The notes under the pieces: generated by a model
Databases searched by the model: none
What the model saw: the letters and a program-made list of their open reading frames with translations, nothing else
Told to the model about the DNA's origin: nothing
Part shown: positions 14,831 through 23,201 of the stretch, piece by piece
How the letters are laid out: each line of letters begins with the position of its first letter
Numbering within the stretch: position 1 is the stretch's first letter
Origin: Natronohydrobacter sp.
GTDB taxonomy: Bacteria; Pseudomonadota; Alphaproteobacteria; Rhodobacterales; Rhodobacteraceae
NCBI GenBank assembly: GCA_007118445.1
Contig: SKRP01000222.1
Location: 1 to 30,827 of the forward strand
Length of the DNA stretch: 30,827 bases
Direction of reading: 5' to 3'
Position numbers and translations under genes: made by a program

Positions 14831-15970
14831 TCAGCGACCTTTCCAGATCCAGCCGCCGCCAAAGACGCGACTGCCCTCAGGCGCATAGAAGACACAAGCC
14901 TGACCCGGACTGATCCCTTCCTCGGGCGTCAGCAACTCGACTTCGGCCTCGGTCTCTGACAGCGGCCGGATCAGCGCAGGCGCAGGCGGGCGCGTCGAGC
15001 GCAGCTTCACCGACAGCTCCCACTCGCCACGCGCCGCAAAGGGCGCATCCCCCAGCCAGTTGATCTCGCGCACGGGAACGCGGCGCGTGGCCAGCGCCGC
15101 TTTCGGCCCCACGATCACCCGCCGCGTCACCGGGTCCAGCCGCACAACATATAAAGGCTCCGACAACCCGCCGATCCCCAGCCCCCGGCGCTGGCCGATC
15201 GTGTAATGGATGATCCCCTCATGCTGGCCCAGCACCTGGCCGTCCAGATCCACGATCTCGCCGGGATCCGCCGCACCGGGGCGCAGCTTCTCGATCACCC
15301 GCGCATAATCGCCATCGGGGACGAAACAGATATCCTGACTGTCCGGCTTGTCGGCCACACTCAGCCCATGCGCAGCCGCCAGCGCCCGTGTCTCGGCCTT
15401 GGTCGCCAGATGGCCGAGCGGAAAGCGCAGATATTCCAGCTGCTCGGGTGTGGTCGAGAACAGGAAATAGCTCTGATCGCGCACCGGATCCGCAGCCCGG
15501 TGCAACTCTGCCCCCGCAGGCCCGGTCTTGCGCTGGATGTAATGCCCCGTCGCCATGCAATCCGCGCCCAGATCGCGCGCGGTTTCCAGCAGGTCGCGGA
15601 ATTTCACCCGTTCATTGCAGCGGATGCAGGGCACAGGTGTTGCGCCTGCCAGATAGGCATCCGCGAATTCATCGATCACCGAGTCGCGAAAATGCGATTC
15701 GTAATCCAGCACGTAATGCGGGAAGCCCATCTCCTCGGCCACGCGGCGCGCATCATGGATATCGCGCCCGGCGCAACAGGCCCCCTTTTTCGCCAGCGCC
15801 GCCCCATGATCATAAAGCTGCAGCGTCACGCCCACCACATCATAGCCTTCGCGCGCAAGCTCGGCCGCGACAACAGAACTGTCCACACCGCCCGACATGG
15901 CGACAACCACCCGCGTCTCGGCAGGCGGCCTGGCAAAACCAAGCGAATTGAGGGGCGTATCATAAGGCAT
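14831..15970 (-). CDS. mnmA: tRNA-specific 2-thiouridylase MnmA
   Basis: A 379-residue enzyme that adds sulfur to U34 of tRNA-Lys, -Glu and -Gln using ATP and a persulfide relay from a cysteine desulfurase. The PP-loop is MSGGVDSSVVA; the two catalytic cysteines lie in PCIRCNERVKF and DSQDICFVPDGDYA. The C-terminal beta domain ends GGGWIWKGR. A GTG at 15994 is in frame, but the ATG at 15970 (complement 15968-15970) starts the segment that fits known relatives and was chosen. It is transcribed divergently from sciP across 145 bp that hold two GANTC sites (15988, 16072). It follows pdxA and rsmA on the same strand but is separated from pdxA by hairpins, so likely has its own transcript. Confidence 0.96.
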   Translation of the reverse strand: MPYDTPLNSLGFARPPAETRVVVAMSGGVDSSVVAAELAREGYDVVGVTLQLYDHGAALAKKGACCAGRDIHDARRVAEEMGFPHYVLDYESHFRDSVIDEFADAYLAGATPVPCIRCNERVKFRDLLETARDLGADCMATGHYIQRKTGPAGAELHRAADPVRDQSYFLFSTTPEQLEYLRFPLGHLATKAETRALAAAHGLSVADKPDSQDICFVPDGDYARVIEKLRPGAADPGEIVDLDGQVLGQHEGIIHYTIGQRRGLGIGGLSEPLYVVRLDPVTRRVIVGPKAALATRRVPVREINWLGDAPFAARGEWELSVKLRSTRPPAPALIRPLSETEAEVELLTPEEGISPGQACVFYAPEGSRVFGGGWIWKGR

Positions 15971-16115
15971 CGGCAACACTTTCTCGGGAATCACGCGAAA
16001 TATAGGAAAATGCTATCTATTCTCAAGGTCGGATAACGCAGGCAGTCAACGTCGAATTAATCACATCGCGCGATTCTTGCAGCCTCATCGGGTTGGGTGA
16101 AGAAGGTAGAAAGCG

Positions 16116-16394
16116 ATGTATATCAAACGTGTGGATGGCCCAAGGGCCGTGACACTGGAAGATGGCAGCGTGCTCACGCTGGCCGATCTGCCACCGACGG
16201 ATACGCGACGCTGGGTCGCAAGCCGAAAGGCCCTGGTCGTGCGCGCCGTGCAGGCCGGGCTTTTGTCGCGCAAGGCCGCGCTCGAACGCTATGCGCTGTC
16301 TGACGAAGAGTTCGATCTCTGGCAATCTGCCGTGACGCAGCATGGTGTCGACGCGCTGAAAGTGACATCCTTGCAGAAATATCGACAACTTTAG
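16116..16394 (+). CDS. sciP: SciP, small CtrA inhibitory protein (DUF1153)
   Basis: A 92-residue helix-turn-helix protein of the DUF1153 family. The core GPRAVTLEDGSVLTLADLPP, TRRWVASRKALVVRAV, and the helix region LSRKAALERYALSDEEFDLWQSAV correspond closely to SciP of Caulobacter, which binds near CtrA sites and blocks CtrA-driven transcription in G1. Its position directly upstream of ctrA supports this role. A GAAGAAGG ribosome site lies 9 bp before the ATG. The stop codon TAG falls in the loop of a terminator hairpin. In Rhodobacterales CtrA is usually tied to motility and gene transfer agents rather than essential cell-cycle control, so SciP may tune those. Confidence 0.9.
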   Translation: MYIKRVDGPRAVTLEDGSVLTLADLPPTDTRRWVASRKALVVRAVQAGLLSRKAALERYALSDEEFDLWQSAVTQHGVDALKVTSLQKYRQL

Positions 16395-16404
16395 GTTGTT
16401 TTTT
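16385..16404 (+). terminator. Short terminator overlapping the sciP stop codon
   Basis: ACAAC (16385-16389) pairs with GTTGT (16395-16399) around a TTTAG loop that contains the sciP stop, followed by T residues to 16404. The stem is short and AT-containing, so it may be partial. It would separate sciP from ctrA transcription. Confidence 0.5.
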
Positions 16405-16431
16405 CCACTGGATAGTGCACGGTAACGATGA

Positions 16432-16462
16432 GTTAACGAATTTGCGAGAAGCTGCGTTAACG
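16432..16462 (+). promoter_or_regulatory. Two GTTAACG half-sites upstream of ctrA
   Basis: GTTAACG occurs at 16432-16438 and 16456-16462, start to start 24 bp apart, in the 87 bp between sciP and ctrA. TTAAC is the CtrA half-site, so these may mediate ctrA autoregulation or SciP action. The spacing is not the standard TTAA-N7-TTAA, so the full-site match is incomplete. Confidence 0.4.
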
Positions 16463-16481
16463 GCGATAAAGGAGAACCTGA

Positions 16482-17198
16482 ATGCGTGTCCTGCTTGTGG
16501 AAGATGATCCGACGACCTCGCGCAGTATCGAAATGATGCTCACCCATTCGAATTTCAACGTGTATTCCACAGATCTGGGTGAGGATGCGATCGAACTCAG
16601 CAAGCTATATGATTATGATCTGATCCTGCTCGATCTGAACCTGCCGGATATGGCCGGGCTTGATGTATTGCGGCAGATCCGGATGGCGCGGGTCGATACC
16701 CCGATCCTGATCCTGACCGGGGACGCCGATACCGATACCAAGCTGCGTGGTTTCGGTGGCGGCGCGGATGACTATCTGACCAAACCGTTCCACCGCGAAG
16801 AACTGGTCGCGCGCATCCATGCCATCATTCGCCGCAGCAAGGGACATGCGCAATCGGTCATCCGCACAGGGCGCATCTCGGTCAATCTCGACGCCAAGAC
16901 TGTGGATGTGGATGGCCAGGCCGTGCATCTGACAGGCAAGGAATACCAGATGCTGGAACTGCTCAGTCTGCGCAAGGGCACCACGCTGACCAAGGAAATG
17001 TTCCTCAACCATCTCTATGGCGGCATGGATGAACCGGAACTGAAGATCATCGATGTATTCATCTGCAAGCTGCGCAAGAAACTGGCCGAAGCAACAGGGG
17101 GGGAGAGCTATATCGATACGGTCTGGGGCCGGGGCTATGTCCTGCGCGACCCGGTGCTGAGTATCGAGAACATGCCGCGCAGCGCGCTGTCGGCCTGA
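16482..17198 (+). CDS. ctrA: Response regulator CtrA
   Basis: A 238-residue OmpR-type response regulator. The receiver domain has the acidic pocket VEDD (7-9), phospho-acceptor Asp51 in LILLDLNLPDM, and the conserved Lys in YLTKPFHREEL. The C-terminal winged helix includes VHLTGKEYQMLELLSLRKGTTLTKEMFLNHLYGGMDEPELKIIDVFICKLRKKL; the GGMDEPELKIIDVF part is diagnostic of CtrA. It binds TTAA-N7-TTAA sites. An AAGGAG ribosome site lies seven bases before the ATG. The C-terminus ends SALSA, a small-residue end resembling the proteolysis tag of Caulobacter CtrA. It pairs with the upstream repressor gene sciP. Confidence 0.97.
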   Translation: MRVLLVEDDPTTSRSIEMMLTHSNFNVYSTDLGEDAIELSKLYDYDLILLDLNLPDMAGLDVLRQIRMARVDTPILILTGDADTDTKLRGFGGGADDYLTKPFHREELVARIHAIIRRSKGHAQSVIRTGRISVNLDAKTVDVDGQAVHLTGKEYQMLELLSLRKGTTLTKEMFLNHLYGGMDEPELKIIDVFICKLRKKLAEATGGESYIDTVWGRGYVLRDPVLSIENMPRSALSA

Positions 17199-17338
17199 CC
17201 CTCGGCACGCTTTGCGCTGGACCTGTGGTCACTGCGCTCCTATCACATATGCCGGGATGGGACGGTCATGACAGGATTGCGGGTTTGCAACAGAAGCCGG
17301 ATATCAGTGACAGCAGTGCAGAACGCGCTGTAGAGCAA

Positions 17339-19426
17339 ATGGATCTGCCAGAGGCGCAGGCCGAACTGGAGCGGCTGGCAGCGCTGTTATCGCAGGCCGA
17401 TACTGCCTACTTTCGCGATGATGCGCCGGTGATGTCAGATGCGGATTATGATTCGCTTCGACAGCGCAATGCAGCAATCGAGGCCCGTTTCCCGCAACTG
17501 ATCCGCCCTGACAGTCCGGGCCAGCGGGTCGGCGCGGCGCCGGCCGAGGGGTTCGGCAAGATCCGCCATGCGCGGCGGATGCTCTCGCTTGCCAATGCCT
17601 TCTCGGATGAAGATGTGGCGGATTTCGTCAACGGTATCCGCCGTTTCCTGAATCTGGATCCCCAAACACCCCTGTTTTTCACTGCAGAGCCAAAGATCGA
17701 CGGTCTTTCCCTGTCGCTGCGCTATGAAGCGGGGCGACTGGTCCATGCTGCCACGCGCGGCGATGGCGAGATCGGCGAGGATGTTACAGCCAATGCCCGC
17801 ACCATCGCCGATATTCCGCAATCTCTGGCAGATGCGCCGGATGTGCTGGAGGTGCGTGGCGAAGTCTATATGACGCATTCGGATTTTGCGGCCCTCAACG
17901 CAAAGCAGGCCGGGATCGGGGGCAAGGTGTTTGCCAATCCGCGCAATGCGGCCGCCGGTTCCCTGCGCCAGCTTGATGCCGAGATCACGCGCCAGCGCCC
18001 GCTGCGGTTTTTCGCCTATGCTTGGGGCGCGCTGTCCGCGCCGCTTGCCGCAACCCAGGCCGGTGCGCTTGCGCGCCTAGAGGCGCTCGGCTTTGTTCCA
18101 AATCCCCTGTTGCGGAAATGTGAAAGCCTGACAGATCTGTTCGACACCTATACCGCGATCGCGGCACAGCGGGCAGAGCTCGGCTATGATATTGACGGGG
18201 TGGTCTACAAGCTCGACGACCTGACCCTGCAGGCGCGGCTGGGTCTGCGATCGACAACGCCGCGATGGGCGATCGCGCATAAATTCCCTGCCGAACGTGC
18301 CTGGACCCTGCTAGAGGGCATCGATATCCAGGTCGGGCGCACGGGTGCGCTCAGCCCTGTCGCGCGGCTGACCCCGGTCACTGTGGGCGGGGTCGTTGTA
18401 TCCAACGCGACCCTGCACAACGAGGACTATATCGCCGGGCGCGATTCACGCGGCGAAGCGATCCGTGACGGGCGCGACATACGTATCGGCGACTGGGTCG
18501 AAATCTATCGTGCAGGCGATGTGATCCCGAAAATTCGCGATATCGATCCCGCGCGGCGTCCTGACACGGCCATTCCCTATCAGATGCCCGATCATTGCCC
18601 CGAATGCGGCAGCCCGGCCCTTCGCGAGCCCGGCGAATCGGTGCGCCGTTGCACTGGCGGCATGATCTGCCCCGCGCAGGCCGTTGAGCGGTTGAAACAT
18701 TTCGTCAGCCGCGCAGCTTTCGACATCGAAGGGCTGGGCGCGAAACAGGTTGAAAGCTTCTGGCGCGATGGCTGGATTGCCAGCCCGCGCGATATCTTTA
18801 CGCTGAAGGACCGGTTCGGCCCTGGCCAGCCGCGTCAGCTCAAGAATCGCGAAGGATGGGGCGAGAAATCTGCGCAGAAACTGTTCGATGCGATTGATGC
18901 GAAGCGTCGCATCCCGCTTGCGCGTTTCCTTTTCGCGCTTGGGCTGCGGCATGTCGGCGAGACCTCGGCGGCAATGCTGGCTTCGCATTACGGTAGCTGG
19001 GACGCATTGCGGGCCGCCATGGTGGAAGCGGCCGACCCGGACAGTCCCGCGCATGGCGAGCTGCTCTCGATTGACGGGGTAGGGCCGGTGATGGCGCAAA
19101 CATTGATCTCGGGATTCGCGGCAGAGCGCGCGGAAATCAACGCGCTGGCGAAACTGCTCGAGATCGAACCGGCCAGTGAATCAATCGCCGACAGCCCGGT
19201 TGCGGGCAAGACGATCGTGTTCACCGGCACATTGGAGCGGATGACCCGCGCTGAGGCCAAAGCCCGGGCCGAGGCGCTGGGGGCCAAGGTTGCAGGCTCG
19301 GTGTCAGCCCGAACTGATCTGCTGGTTGCAGGGCCGGGCGCGGGCAGCAAGGCGAAAAAAGCCGCCGATCTGGGGGTCGAGGTGATTGACGAGGACCAGT
19401 GGCTGGCCCTGACCGGGGCGTCCTGA
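17339..19426 (+). CDS. ligA: NAD-dependent DNA ligase LigA
   Basis: A 695-residue replicative DNA ligase that seals nicks using NAD. From N to C: the Ia domain (AYFRDDAPVMSDADYDSLR), the adenylation domain with AMP-accepting Lys119 in EPKIDGLSLSLRYE, the OB fold, a four-cysteine zinc finger (CPECGSP...CTGGMICP), helix-hairpin-helix repeats (FALGLRHVGET, SIDGVGPVMAQTL) and a BRCT domain (VFTGTLERMTRAEAKARAEALGAKV). The frame is open 38 codons further upstream, but the ATG at 17339 gives the usual length. It follows ctrA by 140 bp and is followed one base later by recG, which suggests co-transcription of the two repair genes. Confidence 0.96.
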   Translation: MDLPEAQAELERLAALLSQADTAYFRDDAPVMSDADYDSLRQRNAAIEARFPQLIRPDSPGQRVGAAPAEGFGKIRHARRMLSLANAFSDEDVADFVNGIRRFLNLDPQTPLFFTAEPKIDGLSLSLRYEAGRLVHAATRGDGEIGEDVTANARTIADIPQSLADAPDVLEVRGEVYMTHSDFAALNAKQAGIGGKVFANPRNAAAGSLRQLDAEITRQRPLRFFAYAWGALSAPLAATQAGALARLEALGFVPNPLLRKCESLTDLFDTYTAIAAQRAELGYDIDGVVYKLDDLTLQARLGLRSTTPRWAIAHKFPAERAWTLLEGIDIQVGRTGALSPVARLTPVTVGGVVVSNATLHNEDYIAGRDSRGEAIRDGRDIRIGDWVEIYRAGDVIPKIRDIDPARRPDTAIPYQMPDHCPECGSPALREPGESVRRCTGGMICPAQAVERLKHFVSRAAFDIEGLGAKQVESFWRDGWIASPRDIFTLKDRFGPGQPRQLKNREGWGEKSAQKLFDAIDAKRRIPLARFLFALGLRHVGETSAAMLASHYGSWDALRAAMVEAADPDSPAHGELLSIDGVGPVMAQTLISGFAAERAEINALAKLLEIEPASESIADSPVAGKTIVFTGTLERMTRAEAKARAEALGAKVAGSVSARTDLLVAGPGAGSKAKKAADLGVEVIDEDQWLALTGAS

Positions 19427-19427
19427 C

Positions 19428-21518
19428 ATGGCCAGCCGACCCGAAATCCTGTTCCCGCTTTTCGCGGGGCTGGAGACGCTGGACGGGATCGGACCCAAAA
19501 CGGCGCGGCATTTCTCTGCCCTGCAGATCGAGACCCCGCGCGATCTGCTGTTTCATCTGCCGCAGAATCTGATCGACCGCACGCGCCGCCCGTCGATCCG
19601 GGGGCTGGATTTTCCTGCCATAGCGACAGTTGAAGTGACCATCGGCACGCATCAGCCGCCGCCCATGCGCGGGCGGCCCTATCGGGTGCAGGTGCGTGAT
19701 GAACTGACAGAGTTTCAACTGGTTTTCTTTCATGCGCGTGGTGATTATCTGCAGAAACTGTTGCCGACAGGGGCGCGGCGTCTGGTTTCGGGCAGGATCG
19801 AACTGTTTGACGGCATCGCGCAAATGCCCCATCCCGATCATATCCTGCGCCCGGAAGATGCGGGGTCTCTGCCGCGCAGCGAAGCTGTTTACGGTCTGAG
19901 TGCGGGGATCAGCGCGAAGCTGATGGCGCGCGCGATTGCCGGAGCGCAGGCCCGCGTGCCTGTGCTTGACGAATGGATTGATCCTGGCCTGAAATCCCGC
20001 GAGGGCTGGCCCGGCTGGCGCGCGGCGATCACGCAGGCCCATAGCCCCGACAGCCTTGCAGATCTTGCCGCGACGGCACCCGCGCGGGCGCGTCTGGCCT
20101 ATGATGAGCTTCTTGCGCATCAGCTGACCCTCGCGCTGGCACGCGCACGGACGCGGCGCAAACCGGGACGCGAGAGCCGTGGCACAGGGGTTTTGCAGGC
20201 CCGCGTTCTGGCCGCGCTCGATTACAGCCCGACCGGGGCCCAGACCCGCGCGATTGCGGAAATTGCCGGTGACATGGCCAGTTCCCGCCGCATGAACCGG
20301 CTGTTGCAAGGCGATGTCGGCGCGGGCAAGACGCTGGTCGCGCTGATGGCGCTGCTCGTCGCGGTCGAAGCTGGCGGGCAGGGGGTGATGATGGCCCCGA
20401 CCGAGATACTCGCGCGCCAGCATCTCGAAAGCCTGACCCCGCTGGCGCAGGCTGCGGGTGTGGAAATCACGCTTCTGACCGGGCGCGACAAGGGCAGTGA
20501 GCGCGGCCGGAAGCTCGCCGCGCTGGCCGAGGGACGCACCCGGATCGTGCTGGGCACCCATGCGGTTTTCCAGAAGGGCGTCGCGTTCCACGATCTGCGC
20601 CTTACCGTGATCGACGAACAGCATCGCTTCGGCGTGGCGCAGCGCGCGGCATTGGCGGAAAAGGGTGCAGGTGTCGATATGCTGGTCATGACCGCGACCC
20701 CCATCCCGCGCTCGCTTGCGCTGGCGCAATATGGTGACATGGATGTGTCCATTCTCGATGAAAAACCCCCTGGTCGCAAGCCGGTGCAGACCGCGCTTGT
20801 CTCGACCGCAAGGCTGACAGAGGTCATCGATCACCTGCGCCGCGCCATCGCAGAGGGGCGTCAGGCCTATTGGGTCTGCCCGCTGGTCGAGGAATCCGAA
20901 CTCAGCCCGCTGACTGCGGCCCAGGCCCGTTTTGAGCATCTGCGCGCAGTACTGGGGGAAGAATCGGTCGGCCTGGTGCATGGTCAGCTCCCTCCTGCTG
21001 AAAAAGACGCGGCCATGGCGCGTTTCGTGGCTGGTGGCACCAAGCTTCTGGTGGCCACCACGGTCATCGAAGTTGGTGTGAATGTCCCCGATGCCTCGAT
21101 CATGGTGATCGAGCGCGCTGAAAGCTTCGGACTGGCCCAGCTGCACCAGCTGCGCGGGCGCGTGGGTCGCGGGGCGGCGGCATCGACCTGTCTGCTGGTC
21201 TATGAACCACCCCTGAGCGAGACGGCAGCGCGTCGCCTGAAGCTGTTGCGCGATACCGAGGACGGGTTTCGCATTGCCGAAGAGGATATGGCCATTCGCG
21301 GTGCAGGCGATCTGATCGGCACGGCGCAATCCGGGCTGCCACGGTTTCGCGTGGCCGATCTGGAACGCCAGGCCGGATTGATGGCCATTGCGCAATCGGA
21401 TGCCCGCAAATTGCTGGCCGATGACCCGGAACTGACCAGTCCACGCGGACAGGCGGCGCGGGTGTTGCTGTGGCTGATGGAACAGGACAAGGCGATTCGG
21501 TTCCTTTCTGTCGGCTGA
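19428..21518 (+). CDS. recG: ATP-dependent DNA helicase RecG
   Basis: A 696-residue helicase that reverses stalled forks and processes Holliday junctions. The N-terminal wedge domain begins LFAGLETLDGIGPKTARHF; helicase motifs are Walker A GDVGAGKTLVALMAL, motif II DEQHRFGVAQR (DEQH), motif III TATPIPRSLAL, and motif VI QLRGRVGRG. The TRG motif region near the C-terminus reads GAGDLIGTAQSGLPRFRVADL. The length is typical (690-700). The ATG follows the ligA stop by one base, with no clear ribosome site, pointing to coupling. Downstream is a LexA box, but it faces the next small gene rather than recG. Confidence 0.96.
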   Translation: MASRPEILFPLFAGLETLDGIGPKTARHFSALQIETPRDLLFHLPQNLIDRTRRPSIRGLDFPAIATVEVTIGTHQPPPMRGRPYRVQVRDELTEFQLVFFHARGDYLQKLLPTGARRLVSGRIELFDGIAQMPHPDHILRPEDAGSLPRSEAVYGLSAGISAKLMARAIAGAQARVPVLDEWIDPGLKSREGWPGWRAAITQAHSPDSLADLAATAPARARLAYDELLAHQLTLALARARTRRKPGRESRGTGVLQARVLAALDYSPTGAQTRAIAEIAGDMASSRRMNRLLQGDVGAGKTLVALMALLVAVEAGGQGVMMAPTEILARQHLESLTPLAQAAGVEITLLTGRDKGSERGRKLAALAEGRTRIVLGTHAVFQKGVAFHDLRLTVIDEQHRFGVAQRAALAEKGAGVDMLVMTATPIPRSLALAQYGDMDVSILDEKPPGRKPVQTALVSTARLTEVIDHLRRAIAEGRQAYWVCPLVEESELSPLTAAQARFEHLRAVLGEESVGLVHGQLPPAEKDAAMARFVAGGTKLLVATTVIEVGVNVPDASIMVIERAESFGLAQLHQLRGRVGRGAAASTCLLVYEPPLSETAARRLKLLRDTEDGFRIAEEDMAIRGAGDLIGTAQSGLPRFRVADLERQAGLMAIAQSDARKLLADDPELTSPRGQAARVLLWLMEQDKAIRFLSVG

Positions 21519-21540
21519 ATTCCCACCAGAATGTCAGGAT

Positions 21541-21555
21541 GTTCTTAAAAAGTTC
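21541..21555 (+). promoter_or_regulatory. LexA (SOS) box upstream of a micro-membrane protein
   Basis: GTTC-TTAAAAA-GTTC is an exact match to the alphaproteobacterial LexA site GTTC-N7-GTTC. Two GAAC elements follow, at 21570-21573 and 21580-21583, and GTTCT/AGAAC form a 21 bp imperfect inverted repeat from 21552. A TATGAG hexamer at 21574-21579 may be the -10, placing the LexA site over the -35. The start codon of the 33-residue gene lies 57 bp downstream. Confidence 0.7.
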
Positions 21556-21611
21556 TTGATCGAATCGAGAACATATGAGAACAAAAAGATAACAAAGTGA
21601 TGGAGGATGGC

Positions 21612-21713
21612 ATGACCCCGAAGACAGGTTCCGAATTCTGGTCCGATCTGGCCGCTGCGCTTGCGCTGGCTGTGCTGGTGGTCGTGCTGCTCTATCTGCC
21701 GCTTTTTGCCTGA
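21612..21713 (+). CDS. 33-residue single-span membrane protein under a LexA box
   Basis: The translation begins MTPKTGSEFWSDLAAALALA and ends LLYLPLFA, giving a short polar N-terminus and one hydrophobic span of about 20 residues (12-32). A perfect GGAGG at 21602-21606 sits five bases before the ATG and fixes this start over the in-frame ATG at 21600. A LexA box lies upstream and an intrinsic terminator 50 bp downstream, so the gene is a single-gene unit. By size, topology and SOS control it resembles SidA of Caulobacter, a 29-residue inner-membrane peptide that blocks division after DNA damage. No sequence identity to SidA is claimed. Alternatives are a toxin-like peptide or an unrelated small membrane protein. 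Confidence 0.65.
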   Translation: MTPKTGSEFWSDLAAALALAVLVVVLLYLPLFA

Positions 21714-21763
21714 CGCCTGCGGGTCAGCCTGCCTCTCACTGCCTGCACACTGACCCTTGACTG

Positions 21764-21793
21764 CCGCCGCGACCAGAGTCGCGGCGGTTTTTT
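21764..21793 (+). terminator. Strong intrinsic terminator
   Basis: CCGCCGCGAC (21764-21773) pairs perfectly with GTCGCGGCGG (21778-21787) around CAGA, followed by six T residues (21788-21793). It ends the micro-membrane-protein unit (and any recG read-through). A weaker GGGTCAG...CTGACCC pairing lies just before it. Confidence 0.92.
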
Positions 21794-21854
21794 CATGACA
21801 TTTGCCAAAGCCCGGCTTTGCGCTTATCTCGGCACCAAAGCGAAAGGGTGCGTC

Positions 21855-23201
21855 ATGACACAGGAATTGCACATCATCGGTGGCGGCATGGCCGGGTCCG
21901 AGGCCGCCTGGCAGGCCGCCCATATGGGCGTGCAGGTCGTCATCCACGAAATGCGCCCCACACGCGGCACTTTCGCGCATCAGACGGAACATCTGGCGGA
22001 AATGGTCTGCTCGAATTCCTTCCGCTCGGATGATGATGAACAGAATGCCGTGGGATTGCTGCATTGGGAAATGCGCGCCGCGGGCGGTCTGATCATGCAG
22101 ATGGCCGACCGCCACGCCCTGCCTGCGGGTGGGGCGCTGGCTGTGGACCGCGATGCTTTCGCGCAGGCTGTGACCGAAACCCTGCTCGCGCTGCCTAATA
22201 TCAGGTTGGAACGCAGCGAAATCGCTGAACTGCCCGAACACGGCCACTGGATCATCGCCACCGGGCCGCTGACCTCGGACGCGCTGGGGCAGGCGATTGC
22301 GCGCGAAACCGGAACTGACGCACTGGCCTTTTTCGACGCCATCGCGCCGATTGTCTATTTCGACAGCATCGATATGTCGCAGGCCTGGTTCCAGTCGCGC
22401 TATGACAAGGGCGAGACCGAGGCCGAGCGACGCGCCTATCTGAATTGCCCGATGAGTCGCGCGCAATATGACAGCTTCATCGACGCGCTGCTGGCGGCGG
22501 AGAAAACCGAGTTTCATGAGGGCGAGACGGCAGGCTATTTCGACGGCTGTCTGCCCATCGAGGTGATGGCCGAGCGCGGGCGCGAGACGCTGCGCCATGG
22601 GCCGATGAAACCCGTGGGCCTGACCAATCCGCACGCCCCGGATGTCAAACCCCATGCGGTGGTGCAGCTGCGGCGCGACAATGCGCTGGGGACGCTCTAC
22701 AATATCGTGGGCTTTCAGACCAAGATGAAGTATGGCGCACAAGCTTCTGTTTTCAAAATGATTCCGGGGCTGGAGAATGCCTCTTTTGCGCGGCTGGGCG
22801 GGATTCATCGCAACACATTCCTGAATTCGCCCACATTGCTGGATGATCGCCTGCGCCTGCGTTCCCGACCGCATATTCGTTTCGCAGGTCAGATCACCGG
22901 GGTCGAAGGCTATGTCGAATCCGCAGCGATGGGGCTGCTGGCCGGGCGACTGGCGGCAGCTGCAATTCTGGGCCTGCCCGCCAGCCCGCCGCCGCGCGAC
23001 ACTGCGATGGGGGCGCTGGTGCATCACATCACCGGCGGTGCCGAGGCTAAAACATTCCAGCCGATGAATGTGAATTTCGGCCTGTTCCCGCCAATCGATG
23101 CAAAGGGGGGTCGCCGTGGCCGCCGCGACCGGTACAAAGCCTATACCGACCGCGCGAAAGCGGCTTTCATGGACTGGCTGGGCCAGCGCGATGCCGCCTG
23201 A
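21855..23201 (+). CDS. trmFO: tRNA (uracil-5-)-methyltransferase TrmFO, folate-dependent
   Basis: A 448-residue flavoprotein that makes m5U54 in the T-loop of tRNA using methylenetetrahydrofolate and FAD/NADPH. The dinucleotide fold is HIIGGGMAGSEAAWQAA; further motifs are VCSNSFRSDD, FFDAIAPIVYFDSID and NCPMSRAQYDSFI, and the C-terminal PMNVNFGLFPP is typical of the family. The frame is open 20 codons upstream into the terminator, so the ATG at 21855, with AAGGG before it, was chosen. The stop overlaps the gluQ start by 11 bp, so the two tRNA-modification genes are probably co-expressed. Confidence 0.96.
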   Translation: MTQELHIIGGGMAGSEAAWQAAHMGVQVVIHEMRPTRGTFAHQTEHLAEMVCSNSFRSDDDEQNAVGLLHWEMRAAGGLIMQMADRHALPAGGALAVDRDAFAQAVTETLLALPNIRLERSEIAELPEHGHWIIATGPLTSDALGQAIARETGTDALAFFDAIAPIVYFDSIDMSQAWFQSRYDKGETEAERRAYLNCPMSRAQYDSFIDALLAAEKTEFHEGETAGYFDGCLPIEVMAERGRETLRHGPMKPVGLTNPHAPDVKPHAVVQLRRDNALGTLYNIVGFQTKMKYGAQASVFKMIPGLENASFARLGGIHRNTFLNSPTLLDDRLRLRSRPHIRFAGQITGVEGYVESAAMGLLAGRLAAAAILGLPASPPPRDTAMGALVHHITGGAEAKTFQPMNVNFGLFPPIDAKGGRRGRRDRYKAYTDRAKAAFMDWLGQRDAA

